Source: Phycisphaerales bacterium
GTDB taxonomy: Bacteria; Planctomycetota; Phycisphaerae; Phycisphaerales; UBA1924
Assembly (NCBI GenBank): GCA_030149165.1
Contig: JASBRY010000008.1
Location: forward strand, 310,001-374,000
Reading direction: 5' to 3'
DNA length: 64,000 nt
Positions within the stretch are counted from its first letter, which is position 1. Every line of letters begins with the position of its first letter. A model generated the notes under the pieces. That model was not told the origin of the DNA. It made no database searches and was given only the letters and a program-made list of their open reading frames with translations. The position numbers were made by a program, and so were the translations under genes. Positions 1-9,621 of this stretch are shown piece after piece.

Positions 1-1222
1 ACGCAACGGCGTCATCGTCGATCGAGATGAACTGGGTCGACAAGAAGCACGCCTCCAGTCCCGAATCGACGAACTCATCGAAGAAATCAACACGCACGCG
101 AAGGAAAGCATCGGATACACCTTCGATCTCAACAGCCCCAAGCAGCTCTCCGCGGCCCTCTTCAACAAGGAAGACGACGAACCCGAGGGTCTGGGGATCA
201 AACCCATCAAGAAAACCAAGACCGGCTACTCGACTGATGCAGAGGTCCTCGAAAAACTCGCCGCGGATCCGGAGATCGAAACACCGATCCCGACGCTAAT
301 CCTCGAATACCGTCAGCTCACGAAACTCGTCTCGACCTACCTCAAAGCGCTCGCCGACGAAATCCATCCCGAGACCGGTCGCATCCACGCGAGTTTCCAC
401 CAGACCGTTGCATCGACAGGCCGATTGAGTTCGTCGGACCCCAACCTCCAGAACATCCCGATCCGCTCCGACATCGGACGCGAGATCCGCAAAGCGTTCG
501 TCGCGCCCAAAAACCATCAGCTCATCACGGCGGACTACTCGCAGATCGAACTCCGCATCCTTGCCCACTTATCTGAGGACCCCGCGCTCATCGCCGCGTT
601 TGAAGCGGGTGAGGACATCCACCAAGCCGTCGCGGCGCAAATCAACGACATCCCGCTCGACGAGGTCACCAAAGAACAACGATCCGGCGCCAAAATGGTC
701 AACTTCGGGATCGTCTACGGCGTCACCCCCTGGGGACTGGCGCGACGACTCAAAGTCTCCAACGCGGAAGCAACGCAGATCATCGACGACTACAAAGCGA
801 AGTTCGCCAACATCACCTCATTCCTCGACGAGTGCGTCGCGTTCGCTAAATCCCACGGTTATGTCGAAACGATGATGGGACGACGCCGACCGATCCACGA
901 GATCGACGCGCGCAATCCGCAGCGCCGAGCACTCGCCGAGCGCGTCGCGATTAACTCTGTGGTGCAGGGGTCGGCCGCGGATCTGATCAAGATCGCGATG
1001 ATCGACCTGCATCGGGACATCACGAGCACCAAAAGCGGCTCCGACCTCGACGGCACTAAGATGATCCTCCAGATCCACGACGAACTGGTCTTCGAGGTCC
1101 CCGATGCCTGCGTGGACGCGGTCATGCCTATCGTGACGAAACGGATGGAGAGTGCGATGGACCTAAAGGTTCCGCTCAAGGTCGATGCCCAGGTCTCGAA
1201 AGACTGGTTCGGCGGGAAATAG
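1..1222 (+). CDS. polA: DNA polymerase I, C-terminal part (5' end outside window)
   Basis: This is the polymerase domain of DNA polymerase I, which fills gaps in repair and Okazaki-fragment processing. The frame is open from base 2, before any start codon, so the gene begins upstream of the window; 406 codons are present. The three family-A motifs are visible: TGRLSSSDPNLQNIP near nt 416 followed by motif A (DYSQIELR, about nt 533), motif B (KMVNFGIVYG, about nt 692) and motif C (QIHDELVFEVP, about nt 1070). These carry the metal-binding aspartates and the template-binding helix. Whether the 5'-3' and 3'-5' exonuclease domains are intact cannot be seen. The prmC promoter follows directly after the stop. 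Confidence 0.96.
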   Translation, partial: RNGVIVDRDELGRQEARLQSRIDELIEEINTHAKESIGYTFDLNSPKQLSAALFNKEDDEPEGLGIKPIKKTKTGYSTDAEVLEKLAADPEIETPIPTLILEYRQLTKLVSTYLKALADEIHPETGRIHASFHQTVASTGRLSSSDPNLQNIPIRSDIGREIRKAFVAPKNHQLITADYSQIELRILAHLSEDPALIAAFEAGEDIHQAVAAQINDIPLDEVTKEQRSGAKMVNFGIVYGVTPWGLARRLKVSNAEATQIIDDYKAKFANITSFLDECVAFAKSHGYVETMMGRRRPIHEIDARNPQRRALAERVAINSVVQGSAADLIKIAMIDLHRDITSTKSGSDLDGTKMILQIHDELVFEVPDACVDAVMPIVTKRMESAMDLKVPLKVDAQVSKDWFGGK

Positions 1223-1245
1223 CTTCGGATCTGACTCAGATCGGA

Positions 1246-1257
1246 TACACTAGAGCC
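1246..1257 (+). promoter_or_regulatory. -10 box of a probably leaderless prmC promoter
   Basis: TACACT at 1246-1251 is followed by six bases and then the GTG start of prmC. There is no Shine-Dalgarno in between. If transcription starts about seven bases after the -10 box, the mRNA begins at or next to the start codon. A weak -35 candidate, TTCGGA, lies at 1224-1229. Confidence 0.45.
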
Positions 1258-2187
1258 GTGCCGCCAACGACCAATCAATCTTGGACTTCTCGCGATCTGC
1301 TTGGTTGGATGACCAAAGCGTTCGAATCCAAGGACCTGGACTCACCGCGCCGGATGGCGGAGATGCTGCTGGCGCATGTGCTCGGGACCGAGCGTTTGAA
1401 GCTGTACATGGACCCCGATCGTCCCGCGTCTCCGCTTGAACGCGACCAACTCCGCGACCTCGTGAAACGCGCGATGGAACACGAACCGATCCAGTACCTC
1501 ATCGGCGAGGAATCTTTCTTTGGGATGACATTCAAAGTCGATCGCCGTGTGCTCATCCCGCGACCCTCGACGCAGACGATCGTTGAGGAGGTCCTCCAGC
1601 ACGCGCGGAAGAATCCGAGCGACAACTCGCTGCGAGATTCGGACGCTGGGCGCGGGATCATGATCGCGGATGTGTGCACTGGAAGCGGATGCATCGCCGC
1701 GGTTCTTGCAAAGAACCTCCCAGGATCGCGCGTTGTTGCTTCGGATATCTCAACTGAGGCGCTCGCGTGCGCTAAAGAAAACATCGCGATGCACAAACTG
1801 ACTGATCGTGTTGAGCTGGTCCAAGGGAACCTGCTCGAACCGATCGAGAATCATCCCGTCGCGGGAAACGCGGGATCGCTCCGATACATCGTGAGCAATC
1901 CGCCGTATATCCCTGATGACGAATGGGACGCCGTCGAACCCAATGTCAAAGACCACGAACCCACGATGGCGCTGCGTGCAAACGACGACGGCATGGAGTT
2001 CGTCAAACCACTCATCCAACAAGCACCCAAACTGCTCTGCTCTGGAGGCAAACTGCTGATCGAGCTCGCATCAGCGCGTGCCGCGCTCGCGTTGTCAATG
2101 GCGCAAAAACATGACCAGCTCACCAACGCGCGCATCGCGAAAGATTCCGATGGATTGGATCGGGTGCTCATCGCAAAGCGTCGATAA
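1258..2187 (+). CDS. prmC: Peptide chain release factor N5-glutamine methyltransferase (HemK/PrmC)
   Basis: PrmC methylates the glutamine of the GGQ motif in release factors RF1 and RF2 and so speeds translation termination. The 309-residue length is near the usual 280-300. A SAM-binding glycine-rich segment (VCTGSGCIAAVLA) lies at about residues 137-149 and the catalytic NPPY motif at residues 214-217, within VSNPPYIPDDEW, the typical PrmC context. The N-terminal helical domain precedes these. The GTG start at 1258 is supported by a -10 box six bases upstream; there is no Shine-Dalgarno. In many bacteria prmC lies beside prfA, which is not seen here. Confidence 0.93.
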   Translation: MPPTTNQSWTSRDLLGWMTKAFESKDLDSPRRMAEMLLAHVLGTERLKLYMDPDRPASPLERDQLRDLVKRAMEHEPIQYLIGEESFFGMTFKVDRRVLIPRPSTQTIVEEVLQHARKNPSDNSLRDSDAGRGIMIADVCTGSGCIAAVLAKNLPGSRVVASDISTEALACAKENIAMHKLTDRVELVQGNLLEPIENHPVAGNAGSLRYIVSNPPYIPDDEWDAVEPNVKDHEPTMALRANDDGMEFVKPLIQQAPKLLCSGGKLLIELASARAALALSMAQKHDQLTNARIAKDSDGLDRVLIAKRR

Positions 2188-2301
2188 AAACTGCACGAAT
2201 CCACTGGATTTACCCCCAATGCAGGCTACATTGGGAAAACACCCCCCCACCCCCGGCTGAGTGCGCACCGGATATCCCTGTCTGCTTTGGAGTATCAGTT
2301 C

Positions 2302-3021
2302 ATGAAACCAGCCGTAATCGCTCTCGCCGTATCATTTCCATTTTTCACACTCCAGACTCACCAGAACGCTTTCGCCGCGGAAGTCATCTACTCCGGAGCA
2401 GGGGTCATTGAGGCTGTAGACGACGGCGATGGAAACTTCGAAGTGGATCAAGCATTTACCTTCGAGATCACAATCGACACAGACCTCGTCTCAGCCGACG
2501 GCAATCCCTCGCCAGATGCGGGAATCTTCGCTTTCCCGATGGGATACACCTACCAAATCACAGTCCCTGATGCGGGCTTTGGTCAGGACATCGGTGGCAA
2601 CAACATCTCCACATTCAACGACGCCGGGAGCTCGATGATCGACTCTGTTTCATTCAACGGCAACAGCACTATTATCACTTTGCGCGACGAGGACGGCAGC
2701 GTTTTCGGGACCGATGCACTCCCTACCACTCTCCCTGATCTCAATCAGTTCGAGATCACTACGATCTCCTACTTCCCCGCCGGATCGCTTCAAAACTTCT
2801 CAGGAGTGATTACTTCCATCAGCGTCACGAGCGGCAACGCATGCCCCGCCGACATCGGACCGATCGGCGCACCTGATGGCATGCTCAACTTCCTTGATGT
2901 CAGCGCGTTCCTCTCGCTGTATTCAAACGGCGATCTCGCGGCGGACTTCGCACCCGATGGGATGCTCAACTTCCTCGATGTGAGCGAGTTCCTCGCGCAG
3001 TACAGCAGCGGGTGTCCATGA
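2302..3021 (+). CDS. Secreted protein with C-terminal Phycisphaerae-type dockerin-like repeats
   Basis: This encodes a 239-residue exported protein. The ATG at 2302 is chosen because GGAG lies nine bases upstream and the product then begins with a Lys, a hydrophobic stretch and an AFAA cleavage site near residue 26. The body (about residues 27-180) is beta-rich and rich in Asp, Thr and Phe, with no family I can name. The last 60 residues contain two copies of DGMLNFLDVS with an acidic start, resembling calcium-binding dockerin halves, and end in CP. NCBI family models call this a GC-type dockerin; it is common in Phycisphaerae and is thought to be a cell-surface anchoring or sorting tail. The partner is unknown. 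Confidence 0.8.
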   Translation: MKPAVIALAVSFPFFTLQTHQNAFAAEVIYSGAGVIEAVDDGDGNFEVDQAFTFEITIDTDLVSADGNPSPDAGIFAFPMGYTYQITVPDAGFGQDIGGNNISTFNDAGSSMIDSVSFNGNSTIITLRDEDGSVFGTDALPTTLPDLNQFEITTISYFPAGSLQNFSGVITSISVTSGNACPADIGPIGAPDGMLNFLDVSAFLSLYSNGDLAADFAPDGMLNFLDVSEFLAQYSSGCP

Positions 3022-3048
3022 TTCAACGAATGAACTGCTTGGATTGAA

Positions 3049-4659
3049 TCAACTAAACGCTTCGCGCACCTGCGTCAATAGCAACTCGATCTCGAATGGT
3101 TTGAAGAGCACACTCTTGAGCCCTTCCTGTGAAGCACGCACGATCGAGTGGTGCGGATCGTATCCGAATCCAGTCATCAGGATCACCTGAGTCTCCGGAC
3201 TGCTCCGTCGGACGGCGCTGAAGACCTCGTACCCATTGCGATCCGGCATCTGGATATCCGAGACCACCAGATCGAACGCATCATCACCGCTGGCTTTGAG
3301 TTCACGCAGCACTTCGATCGCTTTGGCGCCATCGCTTACGATCGTGGTTTCGCACCCACGATGACGGAGCACATCGCCGATGATCTTGCGGATCTTGGGA
3401 TTGTCGTCCGCGATCAGCACACGCTTCCCAATAAACAGCGGATCTTGCTCTCGCTGCGTGAGCGCTTCGTCTACTCCCAGAAGATTCTGAGGACCTTCGG
3501 AAACACACTTGACGCGCTCCTTGATCGAGGTCACATCGCTGAGAATCCGATCGATATGACGAGCCGTCTCTGGATCCGCGGTCTTCTGGTGCTCTTTGAG
3601 CCAATCGATTTCATGGACAATGTCTTCCAACGGCTCATTAATCTCACCCTCAAAGCGCCCAGAAACCGTCTGATTGGTCGCTGTACGCTCAGTCACCAGC
3701 AGTTGGAGCATGTGCAGCGCCATCGCGATGTAGCGTCCAAAGATCTCCGCGAACTGACGATCCTGATCATCAAACGCGCCGGGCTGCTGGGACTCGATGT
3801 CCATGATCCCGATCACCTTGTCCGAGACTCGCAGGGGCACCGTCAGACTCGATCGAGCACCAGTCAATCCTGGAAGGAAACGATCATCAGTCAGCGTGTC
3901 GTAACAGATGTAGCTCTCACCCGTCTTTGCGACATGACCAGAAATTCCTGACCCTTCTGCTTCCTGATACAGATCAAGATCCTGGATCTCCTCAGGGAGT
4001 CCCGATTGCATGACGAGTTGGAGCTTGTTGGTTTTCTGATCCGTCAGGAAGATCACAAAGTGATCCGAACGCAACAGCTCGTGCGAGTACTTGATGACTC
4101 GCTTCTCAAGGAGCTGCAGACGCTCGAGCGCGTTCATCTCTTTAATCTGATCCACATCCATACGCACAAGCTCAAAGCCCGCGCGATCGATCGCGTCCAT
4201 CTTCTGCTGTGTGCGCTGTGCAATCGTCACATCTCGCACGATCGCGGCGATGCGACCTGTACGGAGTTCATCATCCTCGACGCGAGCGATGCCTGTGATG
4301 TAGACATCGAACGATCGGATCCCCTCGTCGGAGTTGACCCGATGCTTGGTGACCATCGCGCCGCCTTGCGCTGGATCGTGACTCACTCCAGGGATCGCGT
4401 CTGCGGACTGAACACACAACGCGTTGACGCGCCGCTGCACTGTGTCATCGAGTTGTTCAAAGTATTCATTGGACCAGAGCACATCGCCGTCTGGACTCAC
4501 GATGCAGACACCCTCTCCCAGCGCCTTGAGGACCGCCGCGACGCTGGATTCGTCAGGCTGCACCACGATCTCATAGCGATCGCCGAGCGTTTCTTTGAGT
4601 TGTGCCGTCTCCTCCGGAGAGGCGCCAACAAGGACGAGTTTGGGCTGTGTCTTGACCAT
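3049..4659 (-). CDS. PAS-GAF-receiver signalling protein without kinase domain
   Basis: This is a predicted cytoplasmic signalling protein of 536 residues. An N-terminal region resembling a degenerate receiver (residues 1-50) leads into a PAS-like fold (about 50-150), a GAF domain (about 185-330, with the SGISGHVAKTGE segment), a helical linker like a dimerisation domain (about 340-390) and a C-terminal response-regulator receiver (about 410-536) with LIADDN, the phospho-acceptor Asp in VVSDIQMPD, and the conserved Lys in LFKPF. No HATPase domain and no output domain follow, so it may act as a phospho-sink or scaffold. The ATG at 4659 is preferred over an in-frame TTG eight codons upstream. 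The next gene is divergent. Confidence 0.78.
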   Translation of the reverse strand: MVKTQPKLVLVGASPEETAQLKETLGDRYEIVVQPDESSVAAVLKALGEGVCIVSPDGDVLWSNEYFEQLDDTVQRRVNALCVQSADAIPGVSHDPAQGGAMVTKHRVNSDEGIRSFDVYITGIARVEDDELRTGRIAAIVRDVTIAQRTQQKMDAIDRAGFELVRMDVDQIKEMNALERLQLLEKRVIKYSHELLRSDHFVIFLTDQKTNKLQLVMQSGLPEEIQDLDLYQEAEGSGISGHVAKTGESYICYDTLTDDRFLPGLTGARSSLTVPLRVSDKVIGIMDIESQQPGAFDDQDRQFAEIFGRYIAMALHMLQLLVTERTATNQTVSGRFEGEINEPLEDIVHEIDWLKEHQKTADPETARHIDRILSDVTSIKERVKCVSEGPQNLLGVDEALTQREQDPLFIGKRVLIADDNPKIRKIIGDVLRHRGCETTIVSDGAKAIEVLRELKASGDDAFDLVVSDIQMPDRNGYEVFSAVRRSSPETQVILMTGFGYDPHHSIVRASQEGLKSVLFKPFEIELLLTQVREAFS

Positions 4660-4817
4660 CGAGAAAGAAATCTCTTCGAGCAATCACGGGCGAATGCCCG
4701 ATCGTGAAACACCTGCTCTAAACTGTATTCGCATGCCACACGCATGCGGGTGCAACAACATTCAAGCTTCTTTCACGCTAGTATCGGCATGCCGCCCGAT
4801 GGAGCCAGCAGAACTCT

Positions 4818-5813
4818 ATGATTTTGGTCCGAGAAATCTATAAATCCTTCGGCCCGCTCAGAGCGGTCACCGATGTCTCCTTTGAACTGGGAGAGAACCA
4901 AGTCGTCGGACTGCTCGGACCCAACGGCGCTGGAAAGAGCACCACAATCCGCATGATGACCGGCTTTTTAGCCCCAGATCGCGGATCCATCTCCATCGTC
5001 GGCTACGACATCTCCAAACACCCCGCTCAAGCGAAGTCTCAGATCGGATATCTCCCAGAGCAAGCACCGATCTATCCAGAGATGTCTGTGCGTGGATATC
5101 TCAAGCATCGCGCCAAGCTCTTTGGGGTCGAGACCAAAGAAATCAAATCAGCCGTCGATCGAGCAATGGATCAGTGTCATATCTCCAATGTCGCTCGTCG
5201 GCGCGTTGGACAGCTCTCCAAAGGCTACAAACAACGCGTCGGACTCGCTGGAGCGCTCATCCACGATCCACCCGTACTGATCCTCGATGAACCCACCAAC
5301 GGCTTAGATCCCTCACAAATCCGCGAATCCCGCTCACTTATCCGGGATCTCGCGCAGGACAAAACCATGCTCGTGTGCTCGCACATCCTCCCTGAAATCG
5401 AGCGCGTTTGTGATCGAGTGATGGTCATGAATCACGGCCAAATCCAAGCCGACGGCACCCCCACTGATCTCATCAACGCAGCGCCAGGTCCGACTCGATA
5501 CACCGTCGAGATCCGCACGAACCCAACCGCCGGGATTGCGCATGCTTTGCGCGTCCTCGCCGCCGTGCCGGGAGTGGATTCAACCATCGCGGATCAGATC
5601 CAGCCAAATGACGCGAGCCGAGGATGGTGCCGAGTCATCGTCAACGCGCTCCCCAACGAGGGTGATCTGCGAGAACCGATCGCCGGAGCAGCAGAAGATC
5701 AGGGACTGTTCATCCGCGAACTGTCACAGCAGAAACAAACACTCGAAACCATCTTCATGAGTCTGATCGACCCCGCACCCAACCAACCCTCGATGATCGG
5801 GAGCGGCGTGTGA
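4818..5813 (+). CDS. ABC transporter ATP-binding protein, GldA type
   Basis: This is the 331-residue ATPase partner of the following permease. It has Walker A (GPNGAGKST, about residues 34-42), a signature segment (LSKGYKQRVGLAGAL), Walker B (VLILDEPTNGLDP) and a switch His in LVCSHILPEIER. The C-terminal 100 residues form the accessory domain usual in GldA and CcmA/DrrA-like ATPases of ABC-2 systems. The stop overlaps the GTG start of the next gene (GTGA), so the two are translationally coupled. GldA proteins belong to the gliding-motility ABC complex of Bacteroidota, but planctomycete homologues are not known to glide, so the substrate is open. GGAG lies 14 bases before the ATG, which is rather far. 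Confidence 0.85.
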   Translation: MILVREIYKSFGPLRAVTDVSFELGENQVVGLLGPNGAGKSTTIRMMTGFLAPDRGSISIVGYDISKHPAQAKSQIGYLPEQAPIYPEMSVRGYLKHRAKLFGVETKEIKSAVDRAMDQCHISNVARRRVGQLSKGYKQRVGLAGALIHDPPVLILDEPTNGLDPSQIRESRSLIRDLAQDKTMLVCSHILPEIERVCDRVMVMNHGQIQADGTPTDLINAAPGPTRYTVEIRTNPTAGIAHALRVLAAVPGVDSTIADQIQPNDASRGWCRVIVNALPNEGDLREPIAGAAEDQGLFIRELSQQKQTLETIFMSLIDPAPNQPSMIGSGV

Positions 5814-8641
5814 TCCAGACTCTCATCCAATCTCTCAACGCACAACGCTCACTCGTCACCACCATCGCTGTGCGTGAACTCGTCTCTATGTTCCGCGTCC
5901 CGGCGGGATGGATCATCATCGCACTGTTTGCATTCCTCTCCGCTGTGCTGTTTCTCAATCAAACGCTCATCCCTGGACAGCCTGGCTCGATGCGGTACTT
6001 CTTTATTGCTTCCGCGTGGTTGTTGATCCCGATCGCTCCAGCGATCTCGATGCGTCTGATGTCTGAGGAGTATCGGACTGGGAGCTTTGAGTCGCTCCGC
6101 ACGACTCCCGCCGGAGATTGGGCCGTCGCGCTCGGGAAGTTCATCGGAGCGGTGCTATTCCTGATCCTGATGCTCACGCCGTCGCTGATCTATCCAATCG
6201 TGCTCGCGATTGTGAGCTCACCCGCTCCTGATGCCGGTCCAATCGTTGCGGGATACCTGATGCTCATTCTCGTCGGATCGCTCTATCTGAGCATCGGACT
6301 GCTCGCGTCGTCGCTGACATCGAGCCAAACACTCGCGTTCCTCGGCACCATGATGGCGCTCGTCCTGTTCATTGTCGTCACTTCGGTGCTCGCGCCGCGT
6401 GCTGGATCGACGCTCTCTCCGATCCTTGATCGACTCTCCGTCATCAGCCGTGCCGGAGAGTTTGGCAAAGGGATCATCGACTCTGGAACCATCGCGTTCT
6501 TTATCATCGGATGCCTCTGGATGGTCGCACTGAGCGCCGCCGTGCTTGAGTCAAAGAGACTGGCGCGCAAACGCTCGATCCTCATCGTCATGGCTTCGTG
6601 CTTCGTGCTCACCTCTGGAACAGCCGTGTTCTTTGCTGGATACCTCACAAGCGAGCACAGAGTCCGCGTCGATGTCACCTCGACCAGTGCCCACAAGCTC
6701 TCCCAGCGCGCCAGCAATATGGTTGATGCACTTCCAGGACCAACGCGCATTGTGCTCGCGATCAATCAGAGCGAATCCGACCAACGCGCCCTTGATCTTG
6801 TCTCCGATGTGCTCGAAACCTACGACCGCTCATCGCCGCTCCTGACCAGCCGTGTGATTGACCTCGCGACCGCCGACGGCATCAACCAAACCCAACAACT
6901 GATCAACGAACTCCGCGATCAGGAATCTGGCGCGATCCAATCGAACCAAGAGACCATCGAACAAGCATCCCAATCACTGTCTAACGCGTCCACGCAACTC
7001 CTCCAGAGCGCCAAGGACCTCCAGTCCATCCGCGACGCGATCGACGGCTCAACCACCGCTGGCGCCACCAATAGAGCGTTCTTCGATCAGCGAGCCGCAC
7101 TCGTTCGACTCGGCGCTCAGGACCTGTCCAACGCTTCGAGCTCGCTCGAATCTGATCCTGTCTCTGGGACTGCGATGCTCGATGCTCAACTCGCACAGCT
7201 GGAAGACCTACGCAATCAGCTCAAAAACTTTGCCAACGCTCCTGAGATCACCCCAGCCGCTAAAGCCGGCGCTCGCTCGCTCAACACACGGCTCGACACA
7301 CTCATCGATCAACTCGCCGTGACCTCGGATCGTCTCGCTCGGCTCATCCCGATCGACGCGGATCGCGTTGCGACGGCGCTGGAGACCGGAGAGTCGCTGC
7401 TCATCATCGGACCCCCAGAGACTGGGATCGCCGCGATCGATCTGGAAACGCTTCTTCCACCCACACAGCTCCTGGAGCAAGCCGGGATTTCTCCTGCAGG
7501 GGTCATCGGACCACGAGCGCAAGAACTCATCGCCTCCGCCCTGGCGCAGCTCGTGATCCAGTCGCATCCGATTGTCGTGTTCGTGCATGCAGGAGAGCCT
7601 GGACAACTCCTCGGCACACCTCAACTGCTCACCAAAACAGTCAACCACTTCAAGCAGCGAGGCATCGACACCATTGAATGGGCGCCGCTGCACGAAAGCG
7701 ATCGCCCCTCGCTTGTTGATCTCGATCCGCTCGGACAACGACCAGTCGTGTTTGTCATGTTCGCTTCTGATTCCGCCGCAGGTGGAGGCGAGACGGGTAT
7801 TACCGGCGCCAGGCGAGCGACCTCACTCGCAAACATCGCGCAGCAACTCATCGATCAAGGCGAATCGGTCCTGATCTCCATGAATCCGTCAATCTTCGGA
7901 TCGTTCGGAGACACGGATCCCATGGTCCGTGTGCTCGAACCTTTCGGAATCGTCCCAGATCCAACCAAAGCACTGCTTTCACAGCGCATCGTGTCATCAA
8001 AGCGAACAGCGAATCCAGCGATGGTTGTTGTTCCCACGATCGAGAATGATCAAGAGGTCCATCCCATCGGAGAAGCTGTGCAAGGCCTCTCCACCATGCT
8101 CCCTTGGTCGATCCCGATCAATATCGATCCGCGTGTCGGCGCTCAAGCATCTCCGATCATATCAATCCCAGGAAACGAACAGGTATGGGCCGAGCACGAT
8201 TGGATCACCCTCTGGTCCACGCCCGCACAATCTCGTCAGTATCTTCAAGAGCAACCGATCTTCGAGGAATCCAAAGATGTCCGTCGAAACCAATGGACCA
8301 TCGCGGCGGGCGCTGAACGACTCATCGATTCCGACGCTCAACGCGTCGTCGTTGTGGGCTCAAACTCATGGATCAACGACGCGCTCACATTCGGACAGAG
8401 CCAACTCGTAGATGGACGCATCACCACCGCATTCCCCGGCAACCTCACATTGCTCGAGAGTTCCATCTCATGGCTCGCCGGACTCGATCAACTGATCGCT
8501 CCGGGAATCCAGTCGCGTCCGATCGCGACGATCAAACCGCTCGATTCGTCACAGCTCTCGTTCTACCGCTGGATTCTGCTCGGCGCTGTCCCTGGAGCCG
8601 TGCTCCTGATCGGGATCGGGACGCGCCTCATCTTCGGATAG
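5810..8641 (+). CDS. GldF-type ABC-2 permease fused to GldG-like protein
   Basis: This is one 943-residue reading frame. Residues 1-250 look like an ABC-2 permease with six hydrophobic segments, including the EEYRTGSFESLRTTP motif typical of GldF/NosY-like permeases. A further membrane segment follows at about 255-275. From about residue 280 the protein is a long soluble region like GldG/DUF4350, including an Ala- and Gln-rich coiled-coil stretch near 365-510 and a beta/alpha region (600-880) with ELGE-like putative protein-interaction folds. One last membrane helix lies at about 915-940. In most GldFG systems these are two genes, so this is a fusion. The 3' end overlaps the convergent flippase-like gene by 93 bases. 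Confidence 0.8.
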   Translation: MIQTLIQSLNAQRSLVTTIAVRELVSMFRVPAGWIIIALFAFLSAVLFLNQTLIPGQPGSMRYFFIASAWLLIPIAPAISMRLMSEEYRTGSFESLRTTPAGDWAVALGKFIGAVLFLILMLTPSLIYPIVLAIVSSPAPDAGPIVAGYLMLILVGSLYLSIGLLASSLTSSQTLAFLGTMMALVLFIVVTSVLAPRAGSTLSPILDRLSVISRAGEFGKGIIDSGTIAFFIIGCLWMVALSAAVLESKRLARKRSILIVMASCFVLTSGTAVFFAGYLTSEHRVRVDVTSTSAHKLSQRASNMVDALPGPTRIVLAINQSESDQRALDLVSDVLETYDRSSPLLTSRVIDLATADGINQTQQLINELRDQESGAIQSNQETIEQASQSLSNASTQLLQSAKDLQSIRDAIDGSTTAGATNRAFFDQRAALVRLGAQDLSNASSSLESDPVSGTAMLDAQLAQLEDLRNQLKNFANAPEITPAAKAGARSLNTRLDTLIDQLAVTSDRLARLIPIDADRVATALETGESLLIIGPPETGIAAIDLETLLPPTQLLEQAGISPAGVIGPRAQELIASALAQLVIQSHPIVVFVHAGEPGQLLGTPQLLTKTVNHFKQRGIDTIEWAPLHESDRPSLVDLDPLGQRPVVFVMFASDSAAGGGETGITGARRATSLANIAQQLIDQGESVLISMNPSIFGSFGDTDPMVRVLEPFGIVPDPTKALLSQRIVSSKRTANPAMVVVPTIENDQEVHPIGEAVQGLSTMLPWSIPINIDPRVGAQASPIISIPGNEQVWAEHDWITLWSTPAQSRQYLQEQPIFEESKDVRRNQWTIAAGAERLIDSDAQRVVVVGSNSWINDALTFGQSQLVDGRITTAFPGNLTLLESSISWLAGLDQLIAPGIQSRPIATIKPLDSSQLSFYRWILLGAVPGAVLLIGIGTRLIFG

Positions 8642-9598
8642 TTCTGTCTGCAGCTGCGCCAGATCCCGTTTCCCTTTCCAGTGACGCGCGACCAGAGCCG
8701 TGCATACCAAACCCACAGGAACCACAATCAGCGTTTCCGCGGCTCGATTGATCAGGTCCGCCGCGATCGCGGTGCTCATCGTGTGACCACCCGCTGAAGC
8801 CGTGAGTCCGACCCCCCACTCACGGAATCCGATCCCCGATCCAGTCAACGGCATAAGCGAAGCGAGCTGAGAAACAGCGCTAATGATCGCGATGTCTCCG
8901 ATCCCCACTTCCATCCCGAGGACTTCAAACGCGAGCCAATAGCGTCCCAACCAGACGATCACATCGATCTGACGGAACGCGAGCGCTTTCATCAGCAGTC
9001 GCGTCTTGCGTCCCGGCATCAATGGCACACTCGCAAACATCATCACCACTGGAATCAGCGGGATGACGATCGACCACCGATTCGGGAGTTGGATCATGAC
9101 CAGCGCCGCGAGCAGGATCACGCCGTTCGCGACTCCGGCGAGCACCCCTGACCAGATCGAGGACTCGAGCGAGTCACGCAATCGGATTTTATTGATCGCT
9201 TTGTGATATCCGATCCGCCCAATCAATCCAGGACGCATCGGTAGGTAGTTGAACAACCACGCACTCCCTACGAGCACGAACATCTCGCGCACACCGACCT
9301 TCCCGTGTCGTGACTGAAGCGCCTGCAAGCACATCGAAACCGACCAGTGGTTCCCGAGTGGACCCAGCACGATCAGCACAATCATCCAGACTGGTGCCGA
9401 ACGCAGCGATTCCCACACCCCTTCGAGCCCGTTGGTCCCTTGGTATACAAAGTATGCTGCACCTGTGAGGAGGAGCATGCTGATCGTGAACATCACGACC
9501 GATCTCAAACGAGACTTGGCTTGCCCCTGAGCATCCACATCGGAAACGACGGGATCAATCTTCATATCAGTTTGTTTGGGTGGGTCAGGTATCCCCAT
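8549..9598 (-). CDS. Flippase-like membrane protein (LPG synthase transmembrane-type)
   Basis: This is a 349-residue integral membrane protein with about eight hydrophobic segments starting near residue 33. It resembles the UPF0104/AglD/MprF flippase-domain family, shown by the conserved central part with YLPMRPGLIGRIGYHK and the PLTGSGIGFREW motif near residues 240-255. Such proteins are thought to move lipids or lipid-linked sugars across the membrane; the substrate cannot be inferred. GAGGA lies five bases before the ATG. The C-terminal tail (about 320-349) is acidic, hydrophilic and encoded in the part that overlaps the end of the convergent permease gene, so the tail sequence is constrained by two genes. 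Confidence 0.72.
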   Translation of the reverse strand: MGIPDPPKQTDMKIDPVVSDVDAQGQAKSRLRSVVMFTISMLLLTGAAYFVYQGTNGLEGVWESLRSAPVWMIVLIVLGPLGNHWSVSMCLQALQSRHGKVGVREMFVLVGSAWLFNYLPMRPGLIGRIGYHKAINKIRLRDSLESSIWSGVLAGVANGVILLAALVMIQLPNRWSIVIPLIPVVMMFASVPLMPGRKTRLLMKALAFRQIDVIVWLGRYWLAFEVLGMEVGIGDIAIISAVSQLASLMPLTGSGIGFREWGVGLTASAGGHTMSTAIAADLINRAAETLIVVPVGLVCTALVARHWKGKRDLAQLQTELSEDEARPDPDQEHGSRDSAEQNPAVEREL

Positions 9599-9621
9599 TC
9601 GATTCCTCAGAGAATGACTGA

